DNA of 64,000 nt, taken from Anarhynchus alexandrinus (lineage: Eukaryota; Chordata; Aves; Charadriiformes; Charadriidae). The stretch is taken from assembly GCA_008711295.1 (NCBI GenBank), contig VUYV01000090.1:1212492-1276491 (forward strand), in the 5' to 3' direction. A program made the position numbers and the translations under genes. Positions 26,670 through 39,566 of this stretch are shown here, one piece after another. Under the pieces are notes generated by a model. It had not been told where the DNA came from. It did no database searches and worked only from the letters and a program-made list of their open reading frames with translations. Positions within the stretch are counted from its first letter, which is position 1; each line of letters opens with the position of its first letter.

Positions 26670-29600
26670 TTTTGCAAGAAAAGAATCCACCCTCTCTTAA
26701 TTTCAATTTTTTGTTTCCTCTAAGATGGGCAACACTAATACTAACATTCCAGGAATAAGCCTAATTCTAATAAATTAGTAAAGTAAATAAATTTTTTAAA
26801 AGTCCTTTGTTGAGTTTTTCCTGGAAATGTCAAAAGAAAAAAAACCACCCACCAGTTATACAAATGAACTTTCTACTATATTTGAGCAATGTTGAGATTC
26901 ATTAGTTAAGAACAGGAGAGCACTTCTCTTTCTCTGTTAATTTTAATGGTAAAATGACCTAGGTGTCCCCCCATACAACCCAAATACTGGGTTCTTCATC
27001 ACCAATACCAACACAAGAGGAAACCTAAAACCTGACATTGACACATATAATGTCTGGTAGTCCAGAAATCAATAAGAGCAGTGACCTGCTTTCAAATGAA
27101 AAGCAGGAAGAATCTCTCCCAAAGGCCCAAATGTCTATATGGCCTTCTGACTAACCACCAAAATACAGGTAAAATGTAGAAGCTTCACACATGACTATGG
27201 AACAGAGAGAACTAAAAACACTGGTTTTAAGCAAGTATCATTCAAGTTTATATGCACCACAAGTTGGGGGGGGGAGGTTACTGCATAAGTCAGAAGTGGT
27301 CTGAAGTAAATGACAGAGGAAAGAGAAACAATGAAAAAATGCTAAGCAGAGTTTATGGCAAAACCACCTTGCCAGAACAGCACAACACTTACAGAATTAC
27401 AGTAGTCTTCTGAATGATAGTGTGTGAAAAGCGAGGAGGAAAAAGGGTATTTCTAATGTACATCAAACACAGTAAAAGCTGAAGTGAGACCACACAGCTC
27501 TTTTTCTTTTCTGAAACAGGATATGAATTTAAGTCTGAAGAAATGGAACTTCTGTGTGCATGTCTTCTTCTGAGGAGGGCCTTGCAGCCGCTTCCTAGAA
27601 AAATTGTTGTTTTACAGTTCCACAGCTTCTAACTCCAGTAAGTTAGAAGTATGTTAGCGCTTGCTACTCTCCCTTCACTGCAGACTCCAGCTGAGTCAGA
27701 CTGAATGCACCTCTTCAAAAAAAACCCCTATTCTGACAATATGTTCAACCTTTCTAAGGGTTTATTGTCAATTTCCAGAGCCTAACTGCTGTTGTGAGCT
27801 GTGAGGAATATACTATATCCAAACAGTGCCTGGAATGAAAAACTACCTTTTTCCCCCTCTGTTCTCTCCTTATTGCAGTGGCAGATTTTCTCCCTTGGTA
27901 ATGCAAGTATCTGTTGTGGAGGATTTTTTCTTCACAATAAAACCAAAAGCATCTCTCAGTTTCCAAGAAGATTGTTACAAATCAACACCGATTCTGACTT
28001 CATATTTGACATTAGCATTGCTCTTTAAAGCAAATTTGATAGTTTCTCCACAGTAGCATCACATTTCTTTAATGCTTATTGACAGGTAGGTCAGTAGCCA
28101 GTGACTTTTTTTTAATGACTGTATTCTTTTGTTCTCTTTGCAGTACCCACAAGGACTTGAATGACAGAAAGTTCATTTTTCTCTGACTGAACATCTGATT
28201 AGAGTAGCCCATGCTTTACCCCCCTTTGGGAGACATGCTGTCAGCCAGCAAAGCCATGGTGGTCGTGGTAACTGTCACTGCATATCCAACAGCTGCTCCA
28301 TTACACATTCCCTAACCTGGCAAGAACCAGGCTGCTGAGATTCTGCCGCTTTCCCCTGCCCTGGCTCTGTGCTGCCATAGCCCTGTACCTCCAGCAGGCA
28401 GGCTGGCGAGCAGCTCTCACTGCAGCTGCTTCTCACCCTCCTAGTGTTGGTTCACCACCAGCAGGAGGTCTCCCTAAGGTGCTTTCTGCGGCTTCCACTC
28501 TGGAGACTGAGTGTCACCCCTGTCAAGAAACCAGAGCTCCTCAGCTGGAAGCCTGCAGGGGCCTAACCTGGTCAGTACTCAGAATTTGCAGATGGTGGTA
28601 CGCTGTGGGGTTTTTGCTATACCCATGGAATGAAATTATGAGGAAAAAATTATGCTGAAGTGGACATTTTGAATTCTTTAAGTTCAAAGCAGAACATGGC
28701 TTCCTGAATAGAAAGTCGATAAAATGCCCAATGTATGTTCTCCTGATATCAAAAGAATTATGTCTGTGCAGCTGTCATGTTCTAGCTGAGCTTTAGCTCA
28801 GGTAGAACTTGGGCTATGTAAGACAGAATTCAATACAAATTGTGTTCAGTAGATGGTTGACCTAATCATCATCTGGACAGTACTTTTAGTTCAATGCTAA
28901 ATTGTTCAAAAGGATCTTTTAATTACATACAGCTAAGTACCCCAATAAATTCCTCAAACCAGGACATTGCAACAATCATTTATCTTTGTTGAAGATGCAA
29001 TCAGAAGAGGAATGGAGCTAAAGCTGCCACCACAACTGGTTACACCTTCCTAGAGGTCTTTTGCTTGCACTTATGCGAGGTCCTAGTTAGAATTATATTC
29101 TAAGTGTTGTACATGTGAGTAACTCTGTCTTCCACAATGAAATGTACAACTTCAATCAATGATGTGAGACATTCTTAAACATCATACTATTCTAGAAGCT
29201 TAAAGATAAAGCACACTGCTCCATTTTTTTAATTAACATATATTCCTGCTTGTGTAAACAATACATCAGCTTAAAAAAAATTAAATTAAAAATTTCCCCT
29301 AATTTTTTCACTAACAAGACTAAATTTCAAGTCAATTCAAGGAGCATGAGAGCTGAATTACAAAGGTATTTATTTACTTTCAGTGACACTGTTAATAGCT
29401 ACCATCATCGTTGTAAAAGTGCAAATGCATTTCAAAACTTCAAAATGGTAGCATCCATGTAGATGCAGTATATTTAACGACTTGACATTCCAGGTTAAGG
29501 ATTGCTTTTTGTGGTAAAAAGCAAGTTAACGTGTCAATGGCTAAGCAAGAAGCAGATGAACATGAAGGGACTATAAAAGCGCATCTGCAGGAACTCCAGT

Positions 29601-31179
29601 TCAGCCACACACCTGGTTTGCATTAGTACATCTGTCAATACTGGTACAGATCAGGTGCCACTCACCAACAAAACCTTTACATTTAAAAAAGTAAACAAAA
29701 ACTTTCATGCACAACAAAGGATGGCAAGAAAAACAATTAATATGACAAATTTGGAGATGAACTGTGGTAAAAACTAAATGATATTAACGAACTGGAGGAT
29801 ACTGGATGACAGCATAACTGGCACACCAATGGGTTCAATATTGGAACAATAACAAGAATACCATTTGTCAGAGATGGTAGATAAAGTTTCGCAACATACT
29901 GATTCTTCTCCAGCTAAAATTGACAAAAAGTGATCCTTATGCAAGGCCAAGCTGTCACACTTGTAATAGAAAGCAAAAGAATAACAAATATTTTGCTATG
30001 CATGAAATAGCAATGGAAGAAAAGATGTAATATTGAGATACTATACTTACAGTATATATTTATGGAATGAAAAATCAAGAAGCATAACAAGAAGGTGTAA
30101 GAACCACTTGTTAAGAACCCAATAAAAATACACTAAAAAAAATTAAATTTGTGATTCTCTAAAGGTGCTATGATTTCTCCAGCTAACTTGGCTAATTCCA
30201 TTTGGCTAGGATTTTCTAGCTGAGGAAATACATACCAAGCTATGCAAATTTCCACATCTTAAAACCTTCTTTTCTAAACAGGGAGAAAGGACCCTCAGAA
30301 TAAAGAAATTTTATTTCTATAGATGCTAGCAACAGTATATAGCATAGCCAAGTGAAAAAGTTATTCTGAAATTCCAAATCCATTGTTTTTTTAGAACAGA
30401 GGGGTTAAAAATCTTGCTGTTACTCATAATCTGCTGTTCCATATCAGACAATGATGAAATTCAAACTTCAGCTTCCCCTTTCTATAGCTTATCGCAGCAT
30501 GGGAATTGATTCATCACACTCTGCAATCAACTTTTTGGTACTTAACTGAATACAAATTATGATATTGAGAGAGATTTACATGTTTGTGTCATAGAACACA
30601 ATGCTCAGGAAAAAAAAGTTGATTTATCCTCTGCAGTGGATTTAGTTACATTTGCAAATTCCCATTCAAAGTAAAACATAGAAAGATTGGGAGGATGGGT
30701 GTTTTAATTGTTTTCTATGCTTTTCTACTTCTCTATGCTAATTTATGTAATTGTTAGTTTTAAAACCAATAATTTTCTGTTTGTTTCAAGCCTTTGACTT
30801 ACCAGAAGTATCAAATTTGCTCTCCCATAATTTTGTTGTAGAAGTTCTGGGAAATCTTAGAGATGTTATGAACCTTACTGAAAGTTTAGAGCACTGACTA
30901 TTCTTTTCTCTAAAATGCGAATTAGTCACCGAAATTAAATAAAAGGTGTTATAAAGAGCAGGGTAAAAAAAACTCCAAGAAACAATGAATTCAAAATGGT
31001 CTGCCCAAAAATCCCTGGTTTTCTGAGTTGATTAACACTTAGCCCTAGCTATGTAAAAACGTGACAGAAAGTTAAACCTTAGTTACACTTTCTTTTACAC
31101 ATCACTCTTCAATCATGTCTTCTTTGGTGCTATGCTCCTTCCTAATTCTATAGGATAGGTAAGAAAGAGAATTAAATAC

Positions 31180-31232
31180 CTATATATATAACACATATAC
31201 TACATTCCACATATATATATGTATAATTATAA
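31180..31232. repeat. TA-rich microsatellite
   Basis: Two TA dinucleotide runs (about 31181-31191 and 31210-31222) are separated by a few other bases, and an AT-rich tail follows. Confidence 0.75.
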
Positions 31233-33390
31233 CAGATATGCAGTACATGTGTTCATACCAAATATGTCATTTGTAATGTCTCCTTGCTCTCTTTTGCCCT
31301 TATTCAGTTCTGCCTGTTATGTTGTTTCAGTTGTTTATATTATGAGATTTTTGGAACAGATACACAGATAATGCCTGAAGAAACAGACCCCAATCCCTGA
31401 TGCTGATGCACAATGATCAGAGTAATGCCAGAGATATAGGTAAATAATATAAATATTTATGTAAAATCTATAATCACAAATTGCAGCTTGTTAGGAAAAG
31501 TCAAGAAATATAGGCCATACCTTAAACACTTATTTAATTGAAGAGCAAAGAGATTGACTATGAAATTGTGAATCGTAGTATCTGTATTCAACTCCCAGTT
31601 TCAGTTTGCCCTAACTTAAAATTGTTACCCTTGTCACTGAAATTTCAGAACTGTCTAGCACTTCCAAGATCTCATAAGATTTGTTTTACTAACTTTGCCA
31701 ATGGTTTCCACCGAGTATTCATTTTTGTATCCAGCTTCATTACATTACATATCCTCATATACTTTTCAGTTGTGAATAAAGGTTGAACAGTGGTTGTAAA
31801 GGAGATAGTTAATTAAATGCTTTGCAGCAAAGAATTTGAGTGTAGAAGTCATCAGGCTCTTATGACCTTCTAAATACAACTGCAATCAATGGGATAAATC
31901 TTTCGAGTTTTCATTTGAATTCTATGTATTACAACATGTCACATTAATCAGCCCAAAAAACATCTCAGTATTCTACAGATGATACTATGGTTTGCCACAT
32001 CAACAGCGACTGACCTTTGCCGCACCCCCACCAACCAACCATCAGAACTGGAGTTGCACAAAATCTGTACTACTTAAGGATGTAAATATCCCAGTAAGGT
32101 AGATAACTAGGAACATACCAGAATCATATTGCTGGGAAATACATGTCGAGCCCTGAGTTTTCAAATCAGATCTCCCTTCCCTGCATTCAGTGCTTCCTTA
32201 ACACTGAAGTGAATGTCAGTAGATGAAAGTACAGTAGTCATAAAACCATACTCAGCAACATAAAAAAGATGAGAAATGGAGACGGGGATAGAAAATGCAT
32301 TTGTTTGCAGCTACAATGAGAATTTACTTTTCAGCTTAAAAATATGAGATGGTAATTTCACTGCCTTCAACAATAAGACTCTTGTACTTACAGTCAAGTT
32401 CTTAACTACACAACATAGATAAGATACTAGGAACTAAGAAGTTATTTCCAAAGCAACGGATGAACACAAAGAAGCATGTAAGACTTATTTCCCCTTAGTG
32501 AACTTCAGATTATGGAGGTTTATGACTGCCAATACTACCTCTTGATAATATCCATATCTCAGAAAGTAAAACCACAGAATCAGTGCTGGTCAGTCGAGGC
32601 TCCTTAGCAGAGTAGTGTTAAATTTAAAGTCAGATTGAATTTTCCAGACTGGTGAATATGGAGAAGCTAAGTGTTCAGCATTATTATTGTTGCATCACTC
32701 TTACACACCTAAAACCTAAACGCAGGGGGGGAAGCTTTTATAAAAAAAAACATGTTTTGATCATATCTGTCGTGGTAGGAAAAGCATCTTCCTCTACTCA
32801 CATCCTGTTTATCAGTCTTTAAGTGTCAAGTTTGAATTTGAAACAAGTGAAAGTGTAGTGAATATATTTAATTATTGTAAGTTTTAAGAAATATAAATCC
32901 CAGTATTTCAGATTGTTTTTTATATTTTAGGGAGAAGGAGACAAACAACCACAGACTCTCAACAATGTAAACTAAGGAGGTAGGCAAATATAACATCGCA
33001 GATAATTACATAAAACTATCCTACTCTAAATTTGGGTACAGATAGCTATGATGATTTACTATAAACTAAATATTGAGAGCTTGATGCATGAAAAATGAAG
33101 CCATCTGCTGACGGAAAGAATTTTTTAGACAGTATCAGGATCACATTCAGCAATGACATTTTTTTCTCATTCATTTCTGCACCCTTCTTTACATACATTA
33201 ATAAGTAGCTTTTGTTTCATCACCTTTGTCTTCTGCTCCGATGACTCAGATCTTACCATTTCCAATGACAACAATCCAAATGCAAAAGTATGGATTGCAC
33301 TTAGGCCTAATTTCCTGAACTATGAGTAGTGTTATGATCTTATGTCATCTCAATGGACTATAAATCGAGGAGCTTGATCTTCAGATCCCT

Positions 33391-33480
33391 ACTCTGCCCC
33401 TGGTGTTCTTCAGCAAAGTCAGGCAAACTGTTTAAGCTCTTTGTACAGTTGTTTTCCTATCTATACGGCTGTTTGAGGTT
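33391..33480 (+). repeat. Ancient MIR/CORE-SINE-like fragment
   Basis: The block 'gcaaagtcaggcaaactgtttaagctctttgtacag' followed by 'tttcctatctata' parallels the well-known MIR segment. That segment has a cytosine-rich 'gggcaagtcacttaacctct' block and then 'cagtttcctcatctgtaa'. The copy is heavily diverged, as expected for an element active before birds arose. The call rests on motif order only. Confidence 0.45.
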
Positions 33481-35136
33481 TAGAGATGAAAAAAGCTACT
33501 ACAGTTGAACTTCAAGGCAGAATGGTGATCCTACATTACAGGGTAGCGTGTCCTATACAAAGCAAACATTTCCAGAACTAAAGAAACAGACAATGATTCT
33601 TAAGAGAATCAACCAGCAGTTAAGAGGATTTGTGTCTCTAAGCAGGGATTTACTACATAAAAAGAGTATGTACAAACAAGACTAGTGCTCAAACAGAACT
33701 GACTACATTGAGCGTTTCAGTTATTAATGGCCTAACTCCGTTTCTTTTTCTATACTTGTACTATCTCCTGACACCAAGGATGGAGCTGTAACACCTGTCT
33801 ACACTAAGTAGTACGATTGGAAAGTACCTTAGAACTTCAGAGCTTGCCTTCACAGAGATGTTTCTACTGTGGCACAAAACCCCCAAACAAATTAAAACCA
33901 GACCAGAGAGTGATCAGGAAATGTCCAGGCCAGTACTAATGGAAAGACAGGGGGATGGCTTCAGTGCCAGCTCACACACCTAGAGGACTGCACCACACAG
34001 TGTTTACTGTAGCCTAGAAGCCACATTGAACAATTTCCATTTAAACACTTATGATCAGGGACTAGCCCTTCTCTGCATGGCATTTAAAAAATCAGAAAGG
34101 ATAAAGCAGGAGAATGGCTAAGTAGCTTTTTAAAGAAAGTCATAAATAGAAAGCAAACTCGTGAATCCAAAGCTTCAGTAATGGCTGAAATAAGTTTCCA
34201 AATAAAACCTCTAATGCAAATGAGAGTTGTGAAGGTATTCAGACAATAAAACATTGTGACCATAGCCTGAAAAGTAATTTTTCTTGTAAGCAGGGTAAAT
34301 CAAATTATGAAGGTTTACGGACTGGTTTGTTTTGGTGGTGGACCTTCCGTTCCTTTTACAAAACTGAACTAGTGTTATTTGAAAATCTTGATGCCAGTCC
34401 AGTCATCTACATCTGATATATAGTTTATAACTTTGGGGTACATCTGAATCTGTTGAGATAAAAGGGGAAGTTTTAAGGAAACAAAAGCCAGTGAAAGACT
34501 GTGCTGCTGTGTGCAGACTTTGGAAGAGGAAAGGAACCAGTATTTTTCACTCTGCCAATAAGATCTAGTAGTGATTGGCAAACGCAATTATTATTTGATG
34601 CAATTTTTCTATTTGAGCAGATGGCGAGTTCCCTAGATAATACTTCAGTGATGTCTTGCTAGAAAGATAACAAACAAATTATGGTAGTCATCCTGATCAG
34701 ATGCTTCCAACTCCCCTGAATCATGAGTGGAAAGGCCTGCCCCACGAAGGGAAAGGTTCCAATCTTGGTGAACTGGTAAGAGACAAGCCACAGGACTTGA
34801 CAAAGGCACTGCCACCAGAGAGCTTGCCACCTAGCGACATGCCAGCTGCAGTTCTAAAGCAAGAGAGAGGCCAAGGCAACACAGTTCTAGTGCTTGGACT
34901 GTGAAGATACTGCAGAAGTCTCATGTCAGTGACGTGAGACTTGGCAGGCTGCAGGTTCAGAGGTCTGCAATCTACTAGTATCCACTTGTTAGAACAAGCA
35001 GAATTATAGATTAATAAGACAGGACAGAAATAGTTCAACATGCCTAGTGCTTCCTCTTCATACAATAGCAGATTCTGCTGTAGAGACCTCCGATCCTTAA
35101 ACCTTTAGAAAACAGACATATGGATGGGTTTAATTT
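33481..35136. other. Non-genic stretch with a GC-richer part
   Basis: AT-rich at first. About 34690-34990 is GC-richer with opposed open frames (34701-34904 on + and 34721-35065 on -), neither resembling a known protein. That part could be an old LTR or other repeat that I do not recognise. Confidence 0.4.
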
Positions 35137-35400
35137 TATACTGAAAAAGGGTAGATTTAGATTAGATATTAGGAAGAAATTCTTTACTGTGAGGGTGGTG
35201 AGACACTGGAACACGTTGCCCAGGGAAGTTGTGGATGTCCCCTCCCTGCAAATGTTCAAGGCCAGGTTGGATGGGACTTTGAGCAACCTGGTCTAGTGAG
35301 AGGCAGTCCTGCAGGGGGCTAGGAACCTAGTCCCTGCAGGGGGCTTGGAACTCAATGATCTCTAGGGTCCCTTCCAACCCAAACCATTCTATGATTCTAT
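35137..35400 (+). mobile_element. CR1 retrotransposon 3' end (5'-truncated)
   Basis: Sense CR1 ending. It contains 'gatattaggaagaaattctttact', the 'acactggaacacgttgcccagggaa' block, 'aaggccaggttggatggg', then 'gatctctagggtcccttccaaccc' and a tail with two ATTCTAT units ending near 35400. A short internal duplication of 'cctgcagggggct' at about 35310-35346 is not part of the usual ending. Truncated at the 5' side, with no intact coding potential. Confidence 0.93.
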
Positions 35401-36601
35401 ATAGGGGAATAAATATGAAACGTTGCAACTTGCACAACAAAAAGACACTACAAACTCCTTCACCTTCTTCCCTCTTCTGGAAGACATGTCAGTGAAAATC
35501 TCAGACGGCAACTGCAAATAAGGTCCTGAACAACCTTACAGTGGCTTCAGTAAAAGTATGCTCTCTTAAGAAGAGAAGGAAATGTTTCTCTGATTATAAG
35601 TGTTAATTCTTATTTAAAGCTCCCCCACATCTCTCACCTATGAGTGAATGTATTTCACATGGGTAAGCTCAGCAAAGAATCACAGCCTTTTACTGGAAGC
35701 TATTTTTCATGAAACAAGATCAAAAATGCCAACAGCAAACATGTTGAAGAGGTGCCATTTGAAAATATTCCTTTGAACTCATTTGGCCAAGCCTATTGTT
35801 CAGAGTTTTTAAAAAAAATATCACAACTGTGTGCAGACAGATAGGCTCTCTTTATCTAGCAAGAACAAGGTGTGGAGACTTGTGCGATAGATAATTAATC
35901 TCTATTGCTATCTATAGTTTCATTGTTAATACTGTCTTGGTTAAAGTGTGAAAATACATTCACACTTTTGAAAATGGGCGATTAACTAATCAAATGACAA
36001 TATGAAACTTAGAAACACAGAAATGACTGCAATCCAACACTACTTACACCTGTATTTTTAATTTTATAAGAAAAACATTATCTCAAGCATCCTTCAATAC
36101 TATAAGGGAAGTTACCAGATCTTACCCGCTCTAATAATCAGTGCAGAAATTGTGATCACCATTGCCAATCTATTTTCACTAGAGCACCCAATATTTTACC
36201 CTCAAGGAATTAATTGCAGGGAACATTTTCCTTGCATAGACAAGTTCCAAGAGACTGTAACAGAGAGATGACATAAGCAGCACTGAATAACCAGGGGCCA
36301 ATACCAGTAAGCTGTAGCCACTGTCCCACATCAATGCCCCAGGAGATGTCCCAATTAAGCAAGTTTTCTGGATTAGTACGTCAGTTAAACAAAGCACATG
36401 GTACGAACTTGTATTGAAGTGCTACACAGCAAAAGCTCACACATTTCAGTATAACTTCACAAGGCTGTGGAACTTGTGTAAGAGTTGTATTTAAAAAGAT
36501 TTGACTAAGCAGAAATTATATACTCCAGATGTAATTTCAAAATTCTCTCCTGGGACTAGATGCAAGTTAGACCTCATGTTTAAAGGGAGACACACTTTGC
36601 A
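35401..36601. other. AT-rich non-genic stretch
   Basis: No gene, RNA or repeat recognised. A 72-codon minus frame at 36179-36397 has no known motif. Confidence 0.5.
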
Positions 36602-36906
36602 CTCTTTTTTTCTTTCTTTTTTTTTTTTTTTTTTTTTAATGAATCTTTCCCTTTATTTTTTTTGTTTCTCCTTCATGTGGAGTNNNNNNNNNNNNNNNNN
36701 NNNNNNNNNNNNNNNNNNNNNNNNNNNNNNNNNNNNNNNNNNNNNNNNNNNNNNNNNNNNNNNNNNNNNNNNNNNNNNNNNNNNNNNNNNNNNNNNNNNN
36801 NNNNNNNNNNNNNNNNNNNNNNNNCTCTTTTTTTCTTTCTTTTTTTTTTTTTCTTTTTGTAATGAATCTATCCCTTTATACTCTTGGATTCTCCTACAGG
36901 TGGAGT
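36602..36906 (+). repeat. 82-bp T-rich tandem unit flanking an assembly gap
   Basis: The bases just left of the gap (36602-36683) and just right of it (36825-36906) are two versions of one unit. Each begins CTCTTTTTTTCTTTCT, continues with a T run and AATGAATCT.TCCCTTTAT, and ends in GTGGAGT. Both are 82 bases long although the T run and several other positions differ. The gap between is 141 N. The arrangement indicates a tandem array that the assembly failed to resolve. Confidence 0.85.
36684..36824. other. Assembly gap (141 N)
   Basis: Run of undetermined bases. Open frames that cross it are not meaningful. Confidence 1.
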
Positions 36907-37664
36907 TCACATAACAGGCACTTTCCACATGAATGAATGAAATAAATCTATCTTTTTCTATATATAGGTTGATGATCTAATTTACATCTAGACTGCATAG
37001 ACTGCATGCAGAACATGTATTTACAAAGTGTTTAGCTTTTTTATCTATGCTACTAAAATTCTTGGTACGGCTTTTAATACTTGACGTCTCTAACACAGTA
37101 ACCTCCTCCTTTCTGGTCGTGAAAATTGTTCTGCCTATATTCATTCAAACCGCTATAAGAAATTGACTTTATTGTGCCACTGAGTCAACCACCATACCAC
37201 CCCCTAGGATCGTTGCACTGACTCCCAAGTCAAACACAAGCTATTTATCTTAATTTAAAGCCCTTTGTGGACAGTTTCTGTCTTACTGTCTTACTTATGC
37301 CATTCCTGTTCCACATAATGCCAGTCTCATTTACTTATCTGTCAGGATAACACTTTCTCTGATACTTTCTCATTTCCAATACTTTCAAATAGCCCCAAAT
37401 AGCATGAGACTGTTATCAGACCCACATCTGCATATTCCCTCAGTCAAAAACTGTTTCTGCCCCTCAAATCTCCAGAACAAAATTGTTCTATCAATTTTTT
37501 CCTTTGTATTTGTTTTTATTTCCCCAAGATGTCTCTTAATCCCTTGCAGTTCTTAGCATTCTTCATTCTTGTCTGTCACATATGAAAATAAGACTTGCAG
37601 AAAAATTCTGTTTCTGTTTTCCAGGCCTGTTACTGGAAGAAGCAGAAGGAGAGGACAACTTCCT
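36907..37664. other. Non-genic stretch
   Basis: No gene or clear repeat seen. Confidence 0.5.
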
Positions 37665-37775
37665 CGAGTTACAAAGTTGTTGGATTTTTCTTTTCGTATT
37701 TATCGTCTTCATCGAAAAACAGAAATACTACTTCAAAGCAAAGTTCTGTCTAGCCTAGTATCCTGTCCCTGAAAA
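37665..37775 (-). mobile_element. Ancient CR1/L3-like 3' end, antisense
   Basis: On the minus strand the order 'ggacaggatactaggctaga', 'cagaacttt', 'agtatttctgttttt' corresponds to the old amniote CR1 ending 'gacaggatactgggctagatggacctttggtctgacccagtatgg...'. It is much diverged. It explains the chance 67-codon + frame at 37569-37772, which I therefore do not call a gene. Confidence 0.55.
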
Positions 37776-37952
37776 CAATCAAATTAGCGCAACAATACAC
37801 AGAGCTGACATTTAAGTTCAAAGATCTTAATCTTAAATAAAAGAAATCTTCACAGTTCTGATTCTGCAGGGCATATATCAATGCCACTAGTCGTTTCAGA
37901 GTTTAAGAGCAGCAACAATTACTAACTTATTTTTTTAAAAAATTCAACTTAC

Positions 37953-38126
37953 TGTTCTAAGTGTACATCCTCCTTTTTGGTTCTCATGCTGAAAGCTCCT
38001 TTTGATATCATGTGTTTTCTTGTATTTCTCATTGCATATATAAAATAATTTTTCACAGATTGTCTGGTATCTTTCTTTTTTTGATACTTTTGCATTCATT
38101 GCAGAAGTGGCATAGTCCATAAAACC
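37953..38126 (-). other. Candidate exon of an unrecognised minus-strand gene
   Basis: On the minus strand the segment is preceded by a good acceptor (a pyrimidine-rich tract ending TTTCATTAAG) and followed by a strong donor (ACA then GTAAGTTG). It is 174 bases, exactly 58 open codons, with both boundaries in phase 0. The translation is lysine-rich and mixed-polar (it begins GFMDYATSAMNAK and ends GGCTLRT). It shows no domain I know. It lies about 1.9 kb downstream, on the minus strand, of the shared CpG island and fits in phase with a candidate first exon at 39689-39567. It may be a real taxon-restricted or poorly conserved exon, or a chance ORF. Confidence 0.3.
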
Positions 38127-38289
38127 CTTAATGAAAGAAATACAAATAAATTGATATGTTGCATTTTCACAGCCCCGTTCAATTAACATTCTCAAATCAG
38201 TGTATAAGCATTAACTGAAGTGGTATAGTTTAAAGTTATGTAAAACAATTGCAATATCCAGATTTTACTCTAAGGAATGAGATCAAACT

Positions 38290-38487
38290 TGTGGATTAAA
38301 AAAAAAAAAGGCATAAAGACACTTAATGCTCTATAACAGAAATGCTCTAGATCAGTAAGGCCAAAAGCATTCGTGTGGAAGATTTTGCCTACATCACGCT
38401 CTACTAATTTCTGTGAACGTATCGGCACGAAGAACTTGGCTCTTAGTGTGGTCTCAAGTTGAAACAATCCATTTTCAAATAAAGGAA
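38290..38487 (-). other. Exon-like open segment, unrecognised
   Basis: On the minus strand a pyrimidine tract followed by AAAATTCAG precedes 38487, and the frame stays open to about 38270. The segment holds several CpGs, unusual for this AT-rich neighbourhood and typical of constrained or young DNA. The translation (for example FFVPIRSQKLVERDVGKIF) matches nothing I know. There is no clear donor: the best GT positions are weak. Its phase does not join directly to either neighbouring candidate exon. Confidence 0.2.
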
Positions 38488-38490
38488 CTG

Positions 38491-39560
38491 AATTTTCATG
38501 TGGGGAAAATAATGTAAATCTGGGAAAAAACTGTGGACTTGAAACTCATACCTTTACTTTAATGGAAATTAATTTTAAGAATAAATAGCATAGTAATTGT
38601 GATCAAAATTCTTCCTGATTTTTTTTCTAGACTGCTTATTGTTGTCTTCCAGAGGCATGTAAGTTCTATATGGTGTCTGTGGAAGACCGGACTTCCTACT
38701 TCCCTGAGAATGTAATGTTTAAAGCTCAATTCCTTTCTACTGAACAGGATGTAACAATGTAGGATAACAGAGGAGATGCTATATTTAGAAAAATTTTTGC
38801 AGTCTCATTCATGTAAGAGGCTACTGCATAAATGGACTGATTTTCCGTATCACCTGTCAGTCTAAAATGTTGAAGTGGCTGGTAGGAAAAAAGAGTAGAC
38901 TTACTATGTCCGTTTTTCATTTCTCTTAATTTCTAGGGTATCATATTCTCAGGTTTTTTGAATGTATGGTACTTTCTCACAGGCTTTTTTATTTTATGTT
39001 TGGTTCCTGGAAGTGGTCAGCCTTACCTCATGCCACTAATTAGTAAAGAAAGACTGGTCAGTGAAATATACTAGAGACTTATAAATAAAAGACACCAGAA
39101 TTACTCCTCTGCAATTAAAGTATACTTCACGTCTCAATGCTTACTTACACAGGCAGACCAAAAGGACACACAGACAAATCAGTCATTTTTAATAGTATCA
39201 AACTTTTAGTGACACTATCAAAAAAACCCATTTTGTATTCTTTCTATAGACCTCCTCATTTGTATACAAGTTTTTCATAGGCAACTGTACTGTTCTTCAA
39301 ATTTTGTCTTAAAACCCAAATGTTTTTAATAACCAGGCAGCTGGTAGCCCATATTCATTCCTCTGTAGCATCTCAAAAGCATCTGTTTGACCTTTTGATT
39401 GCTAGCATTTACTATGTAATGTTTTACATGGCAAGGGCCCTTTCTTGCACATACGACCCTTGAAAAAAATGACAGGATGTTGACACAACACAAAATGGAG
39501 ATACTTGAAATCCTTTACGCTGACCTGCACAAATACGGGTAAAAAAAATTGCAAGCTGGA
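38491..39560. other. Non-genic stretch before the CpG island
   Basis: AT-rich up to the edge of the island. No repeat or gene recognised apart from the candidate exons on either side. Confidence 0.5.
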
Positions 39561-39566
39561 AGTAAC

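Larger units (their letters stand above)
19931..33390. other. AT-rich non-genic stretch
   Basis: About 13 kb of largely AT-rich DNA. Visible structure is limited to a (TCA)n run at 26651-26669, a G run near 27266, a TA-rich microsatellite near 31180-31230, and a locally GC-richer segment at about 28200-28600. The longest open frames (for example 19983-20315 and 26415-26723 on +) have no recognisable domain or supported splice sites. I identify no gene. Confidence 0.5.

Noticed and set aside
35044..35286. 80-codon minus frame
   Set aside because: Antisense shadow of the CR1 3' end at 35137-35400.
36501..36928. Open frames of 66-137 codons across 36.5-36.9 kb
   Set aside because: They run through the assembly gap, and the known residues come from T and A runs.
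37569..37772. 67-codon + frame preceded by a good-looking acceptor (TTTCTGTTTTCCAG)
   Set aside because: The sequence is largely an antisense, diverged CR1 3' end, which explains the open frame better than a gene.
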